In this document: piece by piece, positions 26,201 to 34,970 of the stretch | Numbering within the stretch: position 1 is the first letter of the stretch | Layout of the letters: each line of letters begins with the position of its first letter | NCBI RefSeq assembly: GCF_044458865.1 | Contig: NZ_JBITIH010000001.1 | Span: forward strand, 1 to 64,000 | Direction of reading: 5' to 3' | Length of the DNA: 64,000 nucleotides | DNA from: Micromonospora_G sp044458865 | Lineage (GTDB): Bacteria > Actinomycetota > Actinomycetes > Mycobacteriales > Micromonosporaceae | The notes under the pieces: generated by a model | What the model was told of the DNA's origin: nothing | The model's input: the letters and a program-made list of their open reading frames with translations, nothing else | The model's database searches: none | Program-made: the position numbers and the translations under genes

Positions 26201-28580
26201 CGTCCACGTCGCAGACCGTGCGAACCATGGTGGATTCGGTGTGCCCGTAGTGGTTCTGCACCCGTAGTCCGGGCCTGGCGGCCCGGGCCCGCTCGACGAT
26301 CGACCAGGGCAGGGCCTCGCCCGCGAACAGCAGCAGTTGCCGGGGAAGCACCGCGCCCAGATCACCATGGGAGGCGAGCAGTTCGAAGTGGCTCGGAACG
26401 AGCTTGATGACGTCGATCGGATTCTCGGCGAGGTAGCCGCCCAGGGCCACCGGATCCATCGCGATCTCACGGGCCACGAAGTGGACGGTGCCGCCGGTGG
26501 TGAGCCCCACGTGCAGGCAGGTGTGCGCGAAGTCGGCCGCGATCGTCGACATCACGGCGAAGGTGGCGCCGCGAACCTCGCCGCCCAGGTGTTCCAGGAC
26601 GCCGTCCAGATAGTCGCTCGCGCTGCCGTGCTCGACGGCGACACCCTTGGGAGTGCCGGTGGATCCCGAAGTGAAGATGACGTGCAGCAGGTGGTGGGGG
26701 TGTACGGGCACGTTGGGCCGGTGCGCGGGACTGCCGTCGAGCGCGGCCGGGTCGTCCAGGACGACGACGCGCCGGCTGTTTCCCGCGACCATGCCGGCGA
26801 GTGGACGCACCGTCACCACCGTGCGGACGCCGGCGGTGTCCAGAATCGCGGCGATCCGGCTCGCCGGGTGCATGGCGTCCAGAGGAAGGTATCCGGCACC
26901 GGCCTTGAGGACGCCGAGCAGGGTGGCGGGGAGCGCGACCCCGTGTTCGAGCAGGACGCCGACGGGCTCGTCGGCGCGGACGCCGGCAGCGAGCAGGGTG
27001 TGGGCGATGCGGTTGGCCATGTGGTCCAACTCGGCGTAGGTGAGCCGGCCGTCGGGCGCCACGACGGCAAGCGCGTCCGGCGTACGATCCGCCCACTGCT
27101 CGACCAGCGGGTGGATGGTGCGGGCCGTACGCTGACGAACCTCTCCGCGAAGCACCGAACCGGTGGTGGGCGCCAGGGCCACCGCACCCACCGGCTGGTG
27201 GGAGTCGCCGAGCATTCCGGTCAACAGGTTCAGATACCACGAGGCGATGTCACGCACGGTCTCCTCGTCGAAGAGATCGCTGCGGTAGTTGAGACTGCCG
27301 ACAAAACCCGCCGGTCCGTCCGAGAGGGTGAGGTGGAGATCCGACTTGGCCGCCGGGGCCGGCCGGATCAGCGCGGTCACGTCGAGCCCGGGGAAACCCG
27401 GGGCTTCCTCGTCCCGGCTGAGGAAGTTGAACAGCGTCTGGACGATCGGGGTCGAGGTGGCGCTCCGGTCGGGCCGCAGCCGTGCCACCACCTGCTCGAA
27501 CGGCACGTCGGCGTGGGCGAACGCGTCCAGCGCCACCTCCCGGATCCGCGCGAGCAGTTCCGTGCCTGTCGGGTCGCCCGACAGGTCGGTACGCACGACC
27601 ACGGTGTTCACGAAACAGCCGATCATGGCGTCGGTGCCGGGCCGGCGACGACCTGCCTCCACCACGCCCACCGCCACGTCCGTGGTGCCGCAGATTCGGG
27701 ACAGCAACGCCTGCCAGGCCGCGAGCAGCACCATGAACGGGGTGCACCGGGTTCGTGCGGCGACGGTCCGGACCTGGTCGGCGAGCGGACCGGGGATCGT
27801 CACGGCCACGTCGCCACCGGCGGGGCCCGCGACCGCCGGCCGAGGCCGGTCGGTCGGCAGATTCAGCAGCGGCGCGAGACCGGCCAGCCGCTCCGCCCAC
27901 CAGTCCACGGCCGCCGGCCGGACGGGGTGGGTGGCGGACCAGGCTGCGTAGTCGGTGTGCTGCGCGGCGGGCGGTGGCGCGTCGCCCAGGCCGAGCCGGG
28001 CTCGATACAGGATCGGCAGCTCGGCGCGGATCAGCCCGAGGGACCACCCGTCGACGGCCACATGGTGGAAGGTCAGGGAGAGCACCGACTCACCGCCGCT
28101 GCGGAGCAACGCCGCACGCATGGGAGGTCTCGTCGACAGGTCGAACGGCTGGTGGGACTCGATGGCGAGTTCCGCGTCCAAGAGCTGCGGCTCCACGTCC
28201 CTGGTGACGACGGGAACCTCGTCTTCGGAGACGACGACGGAGACGAACTCCCCGTCCCGTTCCTCGACCCTGGCGCGCAGCACCTCGTGCCGCCGCGCCA
28301 GATCGCGTACGGCGCCCAGCAGGGCCGGTTCGTCCACCGGGCCGCGCAGCCGGAGCGCGAGGCGGATGTGAAACGCGGGGCCGGTGGTGCCGAGCTGATC
28401 GAGGAACCACAGCCTGGACTGTGCGTCCGAGAGCGGAACGGGTGCGGAGGGATCGACTCGGCGGGGAATGATGTCGGCCGGTTCGGCCAGTGCCGCGGCC
28501 AGTCGTTGTTCCAGCAGTTCGCGGGATCGCGACTGGGGATCGAGGGTGGTCAAGTGTTCAGTCTCCATTGGCGTGCACAC
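23226..28580 (-). CDS. NRPS 3: C-A-T-TE fused to an MFS exporter (terminal module)
   Basis: 1784 residues if GTG 28580 is used; ATG 28568 is an alternative, and neither has a clear ribosome-binding site. Domains: condensation (about 45-480, HHVAVDG at about 171-177), adenylation (about 500-990, 'FTSGSTGTPKG' at about 633-643, 'YRSGDLLRV'), carrier protein (Ser1026 in LGGDSFAA), thioesterase (about 1080-1320, Ser1153 in YGHSVGA, opening FPYGGGSAAVYQPL as in type II thioesterases), then an MFS transporter of the EntS-like class (about 1335-1760, 11-12 helices, motif 'GGTLADRVDRRRIML'). By-eye A-domain code: D-F-T-K-L-A-H-M-V-K. It adds the fifth residue, releases the product and probably exports it. 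Translated directly after NRPS 2 (27-nt gap). Confidence 0.93.
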   Translation of the reverse strand: MCTPMETEHLTTLDPQSRSRELLEQRLAAALAEPADIIPRRVDPSAPVPLSDAQSRLWFLDQLGTTGPAFHIRLALRLRGPVDEPALLGAVRDLARRHEVLRARVEERDGEFVSVVVSEDEVPVVTRDVEPQLLDAELAIESHQPFDLSTRPPMRAALLRSGGESVLSLTFHHVAVDGWSLGLIRAELPILYRARLGLGDAPPPAAQHTDYAAWSATHPVRPAAVDWWAERLAGLAPLLNLPTDRPRPAVAGPAGGDVAVTIPGPLADQVRTVAARTRCTPFMVLLAAWQALLSRICGTTDVAVGVVEAGRRRPGTDAMIGCFVNTVVVRTDLSGDPTGTELLARIREVALDAFAHADVPFEQVVARLRPDRSATSTPIVQTLFNFLSRDEEAPGFPGLDVTALIRPAPAAKSDLHLTLSDGPAGFVGSLNYRSDLFDEETVRDIASWYLNLLTGMLGDSHQPVGAVALAPTTGSVLRGEVRQRTARTIHPLVEQWADRTPDALAVVAPDGRLTYAELDHMANRIAHTLLAAGVRADEPVGVLLEHGVALPATLLGVLKAGAGYLPLDAMHPASRIAAILDTAGVRTVVTVRPLAGMVAGNSRRVVVLDDPAALDGSPAHRPNVPVHPHHLLHVIFTSGSTGTPKGVAVEHGSASDYLDGVLEHLGGEVRGATFAVMSTIAADFAHTCLHVGLTTGGTVHFVAREIAMDPVALGGYLAENPIDVIKLVPSHFELLASHGDLGAVLPRQLLLFAGEALPWSIVERARAARPGLRVQNHYGHTESTMVRTVCDVDDVPENLRTGIVPLGRPLANTFGFLVDREGRRVPPGVPGELLVGGPGVARGYVGAPALTAQRFVTVDGQRVYRSGDLLRVRWDGWVEFRGRVDDQVKVRGYRVEPGDVAEALRQLPGIAEAVVLPFGDGQRQEIAAWVVPVAGARLEVRQIRTGLREKLPEYLVPASLMVLDRLPLTPNGKVDRSALPRPEAGGEERVLPRTPTEHRLARVWAEILGLTEVGIDDDFFALGGDSFAAVRAVRACDPQLRVIDLFTRPTVRELAAHLDASGTDGTRLLHRLSGSTGTTASVICFPYGGGSAAVYQPLAAALPDNLAVLAVELPGHDPARPDEEFLSLDALVQRVAHEIDETVTGPIVVYGHSVGATAAVALARRLEAGGRSVLGVVVAGNFPATHLPGRVAAWVNRVLPLERMASNRHYRDILRTTGGLLDDMNEAATETALRAMRHDAAEAREWFGRELAASPARLAAPILCVVGEADHATELYQERYREWGAFADQVGLATIPRAGHYFVRHQAVALASILKEQVTEWAAGRMPGPVERVAVRPAGLRAFYTVAGGQFMSMLGYTLGMFALGVWAYQRSGRVFDLGLVTMLATLPAVLVTPLGGTLADRVDRRRIMLVADTASGVAMAVLALLLATGRLTLVSVCVIVAATSIASAFHRPAYLAATAQLVPKPYLPQANALVGLATGFGTAVGPLLGGTLIAFADVSGVVYVGVGLFAVGVGSLLAVRFPDQLFPRQRESFGKALTGGFHFIIRRKPLLLMIGFAAVLNLFAAVMFVAVQPLVLSFAGVTQLGWVTTVGGLGAAAGGLLMLPWGGTRRRTTGMIGAALGVGAGTVLMGVHASVAVVALGLAVRMGAMAVLNAHWLSIIQVKVGQQLQGRVLATNLMLALATQPIGFLAAGPLADDGLTPLLHRVPALGAVLGEGPGRGMALLMIICGLCIVVWSALGLCWRPLRRLEDDLPDATPEPEILPELDAVQRQADQRFAAARRAA

Positions 28581-28607
28581 AGGTGGGCGGTGATCAGGGA
28601 CGAGCCG

Positions 28608-31600
28608 TCATGGCTGCTCTCCGCCCGGTTCGGCCGCGAGGCGGTCGAGCATCATCTGCTGGAGATGGCCGGCGAAGTCCGCGAGCACCGACCGGTCGAA
28701 AATGGCTCGGACCGGTACCTCACCGAGCGTTTCGCCCAACCGGCCCGCCATTCGGGTCGCGGCGAGGGAATCCCCGCCCAGGGCGAAGAAATCGTCCTCC
28801 CGCCCGACAGCGCGGATGTGCAACACGTCGCTCCAGACCTTCGCGACGAGTTGCTCCATCAGGGTCCTCGGTGCGGTGACCGTTCGCTCCGGCTCGCCGG
28901 GCGCGGGCAACGCGGCGCGGTCCACCTTCCCGTTCGCCGTCACCGGAACCGCGTCGAGGAAGACCCATCGGCGCGGGACCATGTACTCCGGCAGCCGGTC
29001 GCGCAGATACGCCTCGATCAGCGGCCCCGCCAGCCCGTCGTTCCGGGCGACGACATAGCCCACCAGGTGGTGCTCGCCGGCCCGGCCCAGCACGGTGACA
29101 ACGGCGTCGGCGACGTCCGAGTGGCCGCGCAGCGCGGCCTCGATCTCGCCCGGCTCGATCCGGTGCCCGCGCACCTTTACCTGGTGGTCGGTCCGCGCCA
29201 GATACTCCAGCGCACGGCCACGCCACCGCACCAGGTCACCCGTGCGGTAGCACCGCTCTCCGTCCGGCCCGATGACGAACCGGTCGGCGGTGAGCCCGGC
29301 CTGGCCGAGATAACCGTTGGCCACACCCGCGCCGGCGATCCACAGCTCGCCGACGCCACCGGGCAGTGTGGGTCGGTTCCGCCGGTCCATGACGTGCACC
29401 CGAGTGCCGGCGATCGGCCGTCCGATCGACACCGGGCCGTCGCCGACCGGCTCGTCCACCCGCGCCATCGTGGAGTAGATCGTGGTTTCGGTGGGTCCGT
29501 AGGCATTCCACAGCTCGCCGATCCGCTGGGACAGGTCCCGGGCCAGTGTGGGGTCGAGAACCTCGCCGATACTGATCACGCGCAGCACCGGGCGGCGCGG
29601 CGGCTCGGCCGCCATCAGGATGCGCAGCGTGGTCGGGGTCGCCGTCGCGACCGTCACGCCGGTCCGTTCGATCCAGTTCGCGAGTGCGCGGCCGTCGGCG
29701 GCGGTGTCCCGGTCCGCGAGCGCCAGCCGGGCACCCGCGGACAGTGTCACCCACAGCTCGTAGCCGAACACGTCGAAGGTGAACGGCACCACCCCGAGGG
29801 TCACGTCGTCCTGGTTCATGCCGGGCTCGGCGCGCATGGCCGCGACGAAGGCGGCCAGGTTCGCGTGCGTCACCGCCACGCCCTTCGGCCGTCCGGTCGA
29901 ACCGGAGGTGAACAGGATGTACGCGACCGCCTGCGGATCCGGATGCGGCAGCTCGGCGTGACCGGACGCGACACCGACCTCGTCCACTCCCGACGAATCC
30001 ACCTCGATCGCCGTCACGTGCGGCAGGGCCCGCGCCACCACGGCGGTGGTGTCGACGGAGAGCACCACACGCACCCGCGCGTCCACGGCCAGCCGGGCCA
30101 GCCGCTCGGCCGGATACTCCGGGTCCAGTGGCACGTATGCCGCGCCGGCACGGAGCACGGCGAGCAACGCGGCCGGCAGCAGACGGCCGCGCGGGAGGCA
30201 CACTCCGACCGCGTCACCGGGCCGGACACCGCTGGCGAGCAGAGCTGCCCCCACCCGGTTCGACCACCTGTCCAGCTCGCCGTAGTTCATGACGCCGTCG
30301 GCGGCGAGTACGGCGACCGCGTCGGGTCTGCGCCGCGCCTGGTCGAGGACGGCCGCGACGACGGTGACCGGCTGGTGCTGCGGGAGCGGTGCACCGGTCG
30401 CGGCCGAGCGTTGTTCCGCGCGTTCCCCGGCACTGAGCGGCGGGTCGAGCCCGAGTACCGGCTGGTCCGGCTCACGGAGCGCGGCGTCGAGCAGTCCGAC
30501 GAACCAACGCGCCCAGCGGCGCACCGTCGTCGCATCGAACAGGCCGGCCCGGTAGGTCAGGCTGCCAGCGAAGCCGGTGCCGTCGTCGACCAGGGTGAGC
30601 AGCAGGTCGACCTGCGCGTTGGTGCGGGGCGAGTCGACCCGCGTGGCGATCAGGTCGGCGAACCGGTCGGCGGCAGGCGGCAGGTCGAGGACGTTGAGCA
30701 TCGCCTGGAACAGCGGTGTGGAATCCGGGTCTCGGTCCGGCCGCAGCCGGTCGACGACCTCCTCGAAGGGCGTCTCGGCGTGGTCGAGCGCCGCCAGCAC
30801 CCGGGTACGGGTACGCAGCAGCGCCTCCCGCACCGTGGGATCGCCGGACAGGTCGCCCCGCAACACGAGGGTGTTCGCGAAGCAACCGACCATGCGCTCG
30901 GTGCCGGGCAACGAACGACCCGACACGGGTACGCCGACCGGCACGTCCTCCACGTCAGCGAGTCGGGCCAGCAGCGCCTGCCATGTGGTGAGCAGCACCA
31001 TGAACGGGGTGCAGTCGAGTTTCGCCGCGACGCCACGCAGGCGCGCGGTCAGGCCCGGCGGCAGCACCACCGGTTCGGCCGCGCCCGCCCAGCCGGTGGC
31101 CGGTCCGCGTTGCCGGTCCTGGGGCAGCGTGAGTGGGGACAGGTCGTGGAGTTGGGCCGACCACCAGTCCAGGTGCTCGTCCGTGCCCGGGAGGCCGTGC
31201 CGGGACCGCTGCCACTCGGTCACGTCGACGTACTGGATGTCGAGCGGCTCCGGTGCGGGACCGGTGCCCCGGCGCGCCCCGTACAGGGTGCCGAGGTCGT
31301 CGAGGATCGTCGTGGCGGACCAGGCGTCCACGGCGATGTGATGCGCCGTGAGCACGAGCAGGTGTTCGGTCGCGGAGATTCGCAGCACGGACGCCCGGAA
31401 GGGGGGCTCCCGGTCCAGCGCGAACGACCGGGTTGTCTCGGCCCGCAGCGCGGCGGTGACACCGCTCGCGTCGACCTCCACCACGGTTGCCGGGACGGCA
31501 TCGGGGGAAATCGCCACAGCCCGTGGGCCAGCGTCGCTCTCGGCTACGACGGTGCGCAGCACCTCGTGGCGGGCGGCGAGATCCCGTACCGCCGCGCAGA

Positions 31601-34600
31601 GGGCGTCCGCGTCGAGCGGTCCGGTCAACCGCAGCGCCAGGACGGTGTTGTACGCGTCGCTGTCGGGACGCAGCCGCCACAGAAACCACAGCCGTTCCTG
31701 CGCCGACGACAACTGGGCCGGGGAACCCGGATCGCGGCGCTGGATGACCGGCGCCGGGGTGTCCACGTCCGCCATCCGTCGCGCCAGTTCGGCGGCGAGT
31801 TCCCGCAGCACCGGTCGTTCGAAGACCACCCGCACCGGCAGCCTGCAACCGGTCGCCTCGGCCAGCATGCCCACCAGCCGGGTGGCGGCGAAGGAATGAC
31901 CACCGAGGGCGAAGAAATCGTCGTCCGCGCCGATCCGGGGTGCACCGAGGACGGCCGCCCACGCCTGGGCCACCGCTTTTTCGGCGGGGGTGTTCGGCGC
32001 GACCTTGGCACGCTCGGGCTCGGCGGGCTTCGGTGCCTCCCGCAGGGCGGCCCGGTCAGGCTTGCCGTTGGCGGTGAGCGGGATGCGGTCCAGCACGACG
32101 ATGTCGGCCGGCACCAGGTAGTCGGCCAGCGACTCCCGCAACCGGGCACGGATCGCGTCCGGTTGCGGCGCGTGGCCGGGGGCGGGCACGACCCAGCAGG
32201 CCAGCCGTCGCCGGTGCGCCTCGCCCTCGGGTAGCACGACAGCGTCGGCCACCTCCGGCAGCGCCCGCAGCGCGGCGGTCACCTCGCCGAGTTCGACCCG
32301 GTAGCCGCGCACCTTGACCTGGTCGTCGGTCCGGCCGAGGAACTCCACCACGTCGCCGTCGCGCAGCCGTACCAGATCACCGGTGCGGTACCAGCGTCCG
32401 CCCTCGGGATCGTCGACGAACCGTTCGGTGGTCAGATCCGGCCGTCCCACATAGCCGCGGGCCACGCCCGGCCCGCCGAGCAGCAGCTCGCCGGGGACAC
32501 CGGTCGGCTGCGGCCGTCCCGAGCGGTCCACCACCAGGCCGGTCACATTGGGCAGCGGGCGGCCCAGCGGCACGAGCCTGGTGCGTGCCCCCTCGGGGAC
32601 CTCGTCCACGTCGCAGATCAGCGACATCATCGTGGCCTCGGTGGGTCCGTAGTGGGTGTGCACGGCGAGGTCCGGTCGTAGCCGCCGGACCTGCTCCACC
32701 AGGGACCACGGGCAGCCTTCCCCGCCGAGGATCAGCAGTTTGCCGGGCAGGACGGCGGCCAGGTCGCCATGGTCGGCGAGCATCGTGAGGTGGCTCGGCA
32801 CCAGTTTGACCACGTCCACCTGGTGCCGCGCGAGGTACCGGGCGTATGCCTGCGGGTCGGTCGCGGTTTCCCGGTCCATCAGGTGCAGGGTGCCGCCGGT
32901 GAGCCAGGCGCCGTAGAGGCAGGCGAGGCCCAGGTCCGCCGCGACGGTGGAGACCATCGCGAACGACCCGCCCGCGGCCTGGGGCATCCGGGCGACCAGA
33001 CCGGTGACGCAGTGGGCCAGGTTGCCGTGCTGGACCGCCACGCCCTTCGGCGCCCCGGTCGAGCCGGAGGTGAAGATGACGTGGGCCAGGTTGTCCGGGG
33101 CGACCGACACGGTTGGCCGCGATTCGGGGCCGGCACCGTGGGCGGTTACCGGTTCGACCACGTCCGCGAGCCCTCGTACCCGCTCCGCCGGCTCGCCCGC
33201 CGTCACCACCAGCCGCGCGCCGGAGGCGCGGAGCATGTCCCGGACGCGGGAGGCGGGATAGGTGGTGTCCATCGGCAGGTACGCGCCGCCAGCCTTGAGG
33301 ATGCCGAACACCGCGGTGGCGAAGTCGCAACCGGGGTCGAGCAGAATGCCGACCGGCTGGTCCGGGCGCACGCCGAGCGCGATGAGCCGGTGCGCCAGCC
33401 GGTTGGCCCGCAACTCCCACTCGCGGTAGGTGAGCCGGCCGTCGGCGCCCACCACTGCCGTCGTGTCCGGCCGCTCGTCCGCCCACCGCTCCATCAGCGT
33501 GTGGACGGGCACCACGGCGGGTTCTGTGCGGGGTCCGGCGAGGGCGGGACCGGCCACGGGTTCCAGCGGGATCTCGCCAACCGGCCGTTCCGGATCAGCG
33601 ACCATCCCCGCCAGCAGCGTGAGGAACCACCGGACCAGGTTCTCGGCGGTCCGTGGGTCGAACAGGTCGCGTCGGTAGATCAGCCCACCGGAGAACCCGG
33701 AGTCGGGTCCGCCGTCGGCCAGTTCCATGTTCAGGTCGAACTTGGCCGCCTGCGGCGGCACGTGCAGCCACTCGGCGCGTACGCCGGGCAGGGCGGGCGC
33801 GTTCGTCTCGTCGTACACGTTGAGCAGAACCTGGAAGACCGGTGTGGCCGACAGGGTCCGCTCGGGGTGCAGCCGTTGCACGATGCGTTCGAACGGTGTC
33901 CGGGCGTGGGAGAACGCGTCCAGCGCACCGGCCCGGACCCGGGAGACCAGGTCACGTCCGGACGGCTCTCCGGTGAGGTCGGTGCGGAGCACGATCGTGT
34001 CCAGGAAGCAGCCGACCGCCGCCTCGCTTGCCGCGGTGTGCCGGCCCGCGTGCGGTACGCCGACCGCGACGTCGTCGGTGCCCGCGAGCCGGCCGAGCAG
34101 GGCCTGCCAGGCGGCCATGAGCACCATGAACGGGGACACGCCCAGTTCCGCCGCCACCGTGCGTAGCCGGGCCGTTGTCGCGGACGGCACCGCGAACGCG
34201 GTGGCGCCGCCCGGCCAGGCGGACGCCAACGTCCGTGGCCGGTCGGAGGGCAGGTCGAGTACGGGAGGCAGACCGGCCAGGTGCCCGGTCCACCAGTCGA
34301 GCCCGGCCGGGTCCTCCGCCTCGTCACCGACCACGTCCGCGTACTGCGGCGCCGGTGGCAACGGCTCGCCGTCACCACACCGGGCGGTGTAGAGAGCCTT
34401 CAGCTCTGACAGCACGATCCGCTGCGACCAGCCGTCGATGGCGATGTGGTGCACGGTCAGGGCGAGCACCCAGAAGTCGGGCAGCCGGAACAGCACCGCC
34501 CGCATCGGTGGTTCGGCGGTCAGCCGGAACGGACGCCCGGTCTCCTCGGCCAGCGCCGCGTCCAAATCCTCCTCGCTGACGTCCAAGGCCACTACCGGTA

Positions 34601-34970
34601 CGTCTGCGGCTGGACGGGTACGCACCACCGGCTCGGGTCCGTCCGCGTCGATGACGCCGCGCAGCACCAGATGCCGCTCTGCCAGGTCTCGGAGTGCGCC
34701 GAGCAGGGCCGCCTCGTTCAACTGACCGCTGAGCCGGAACACCGAGGGCACGTGGTACGCCGGGTTCTCCGGCTCAAGCTGAGCGAGGAACCACAGCCTG
34801 CGCTGCACGGCCGACAGCGAGACCGGGCCCGTCGAAGTGGTCGCCGTAGGCCAGGCGGTTGCCCGGGCCACGGTCTCGTGGGCGGCTGCGAACCGCGACT
34901 TGAGCTGGTCGCGCAGGGCGTCTGACCAGTCCGGCTCCGGAAACGAGCCGCTCGGTGCCGTGTTGCTCAT
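28608..34970 (-). CDS. NRPS 2: C-A-T-C-A-T (modules 3 and 4)
   Basis: 2120 residues; ATG 34970 overlaps the stop of NRPS 1 by 4 nt. Module 3: condensation (His174-His175 of HHIAIDG), adenylation ('FTSGSTGAPKG' at about 632-642), carrier Ser1026 (GGHSFAATR). Module 4: condensation with His1210-His1211 in HHIAVDA (final Gly replaced by Ala), adenylation ('FTSGSTGRPKG' at about 1688), carrier Ser2068 (GGDSLAATR). No epimerisation, methylation, cyclisation or thioesterase domain. By-eye A codes: D-L-A-K-I-G-H-M-M-K and D-V-Y-T-I-I-A-I-Y-K; neither matches a code I know. All carrier and A-domain core motifs are intact, so both modules should be functional. Confidence 0.95.
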   Translation of the reverse strand: MSNTAPSGSFPEPDWSDALRDQLKSRFAAAHETVARATAWPTATTSTGPVSLSAVQRRLWFLAQLEPENPAYHVPSVFRLSGQLNEAALLGALRDLAERHLVLRGVIDADGPEPVVRTRPAADVPVVALDVSEEDLDAALAEETGRPFRLTAEPPMRAVLFRLPDFWVLALTVHHIAIDGWSQRIVLSELKALYTARCGDGEPLPPAPQYADVVGDEAEDPAGLDWWTGHLAGLPPVLDLPSDRPRTLASAWPGGATAFAVPSATTARLRTVAAELGVSPFMVLMAAWQALLGRLAGTDDVAVGVPHAGRHTAASEAAVGCFLDTIVLRTDLTGEPSGRDLVSRVRAGALDAFSHARTPFERIVQRLHPERTLSATPVFQVLLNVYDETNAPALPGVRAEWLHVPPQAAKFDLNMELADGGPDSGFSGGLIYRRDLFDPRTAENLVRWFLTLLAGMVADPERPVGEIPLEPVAGPALAGPRTEPAVVPVHTLMERWADERPDTTAVVGADGRLTYREWELRANRLAHRLIALGVRPDQPVGILLDPGCDFATAVFGILKAGGAYLPMDTTYPASRVRDMLRASGARLVVTAGEPAERVRGLADVVEPVTAHGAGPESRPTVSVAPDNLAHVIFTSGSTGAPKGVAVQHGNLAHCVTGLVARMPQAAGGSFAMVSTVAADLGLACLYGAWLTGGTLHLMDRETATDPQAYARYLARHQVDVVKLVPSHLTMLADHGDLAAVLPGKLLILGGEGCPWSLVEQVRRLRPDLAVHTHYGPTEATMMSLICDVDEVPEGARTRLVPLGRPLPNVTGLVVDRSGRPQPTGVPGELLLGGPGVARGYVGRPDLTTERFVDDPEGGRWYRTGDLVRLRDGDVVEFLGRTDDQVKVRGYRVELGEVTAALRALPEVADAVVLPEGEAHRRRLACWVVPAPGHAPQPDAIRARLRESLADYLVPADIVVLDRIPLTANGKPDRAALREAPKPAEPERAKVAPNTPAEKAVAQAWAAVLGAPRIGADDDFFALGGHSFAATRLVGMLAEATGCRLPVRVVFERPVLRELAAELARRMADVDTPAPVIQRRDPGSPAQLSSAQERLWFLWRLRPDSDAYNTVLALRLTGPLDADALCAAVRDLAARHEVLRTVVAESDAGPRAVAISPDAVPATVVEVDASGVTAALRAETTRSFALDREPPFRASVLRISATEHLLVLTAHHIAVDAWSATTILDDLGTLYGARRGTGPAPEPLDIQYVDVTEWQRSRHGLPGTDEHLDWWSAQLHDLSPLTLPQDRQRGPATGWAGAAEPVVLPPGLTARLRGVAAKLDCTPFMVLLTTWQALLARLADVEDVPVGVPVSGRSLPGTERMVGCFANTLVLRGDLSGDPTVREALLRTRTRVLAALDHAETPFEEVVDRLRPDRDPDSTPLFQAMLNVLDLPPAADRFADLIATRVDSPRTNAQVDLLLTLVDDGTGFAGSLTYRAGLFDATTVRRWARWFVGLLDAALREPDQPVLGLDPPLSAGERAEQRSAATGAPLPQHQPVTVVAAVLDQARRRPDAVAVLAADGVMNYGELDRWSNRVGAALLASGVRPGDAVGVCLPRGRLLPAALLAVLRAGAAYVPLDPEYPAERLARLAVDARVRVVLSVDTTAVVARALPHVTAIEVDSSGVDEVGVASGHAELPHPDPQAVAYILFTSGSTGRPKGVAVTHANLAAFVAAMRAEPGMNQDDVTLGVVPFTFDVFGYELWVTLSAGARLALADRDTAADGRALANWIERTGVTVATATPTTLRILMAAEPPRRPVLRVISIGEVLDPTLARDLSQRIGELWNAYGPTETTIYSTMARVDEPVGDGPVSIGRPIAGTRVHVMDRRNRPTLPGGVGELWIAGAGVANGYLGQAGLTADRFVIGPDGERCYRTGDLVRWRGRALEYLARTDHQVKVRGHRIEPGEIEAALRGHSDVADAVVTVLGRAGEHHLVGYVVARNDGLAGPLIEAYLRDRLPEYMVPRRWVFLDAVPVTANGKVDRAALPAPGEPERTVTAPRTLMEQLVAKVWSDVLHIRAVGREDDFFALGGDSLAATRMAGRLGETLGEVPVRAIFDRSVLADFAGHLQQMMLDRLAAEPGGEQP

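Noticed and set aside
26337..32234. Very long open frame on the + strand opposite the NRPS genes
   Set aside because: It is the antisense shadow of NRPS coding sequence in high-GC DNA. The composition (Arg, Gly, His, Gln-rich) and lack of motifs exclude a gene.
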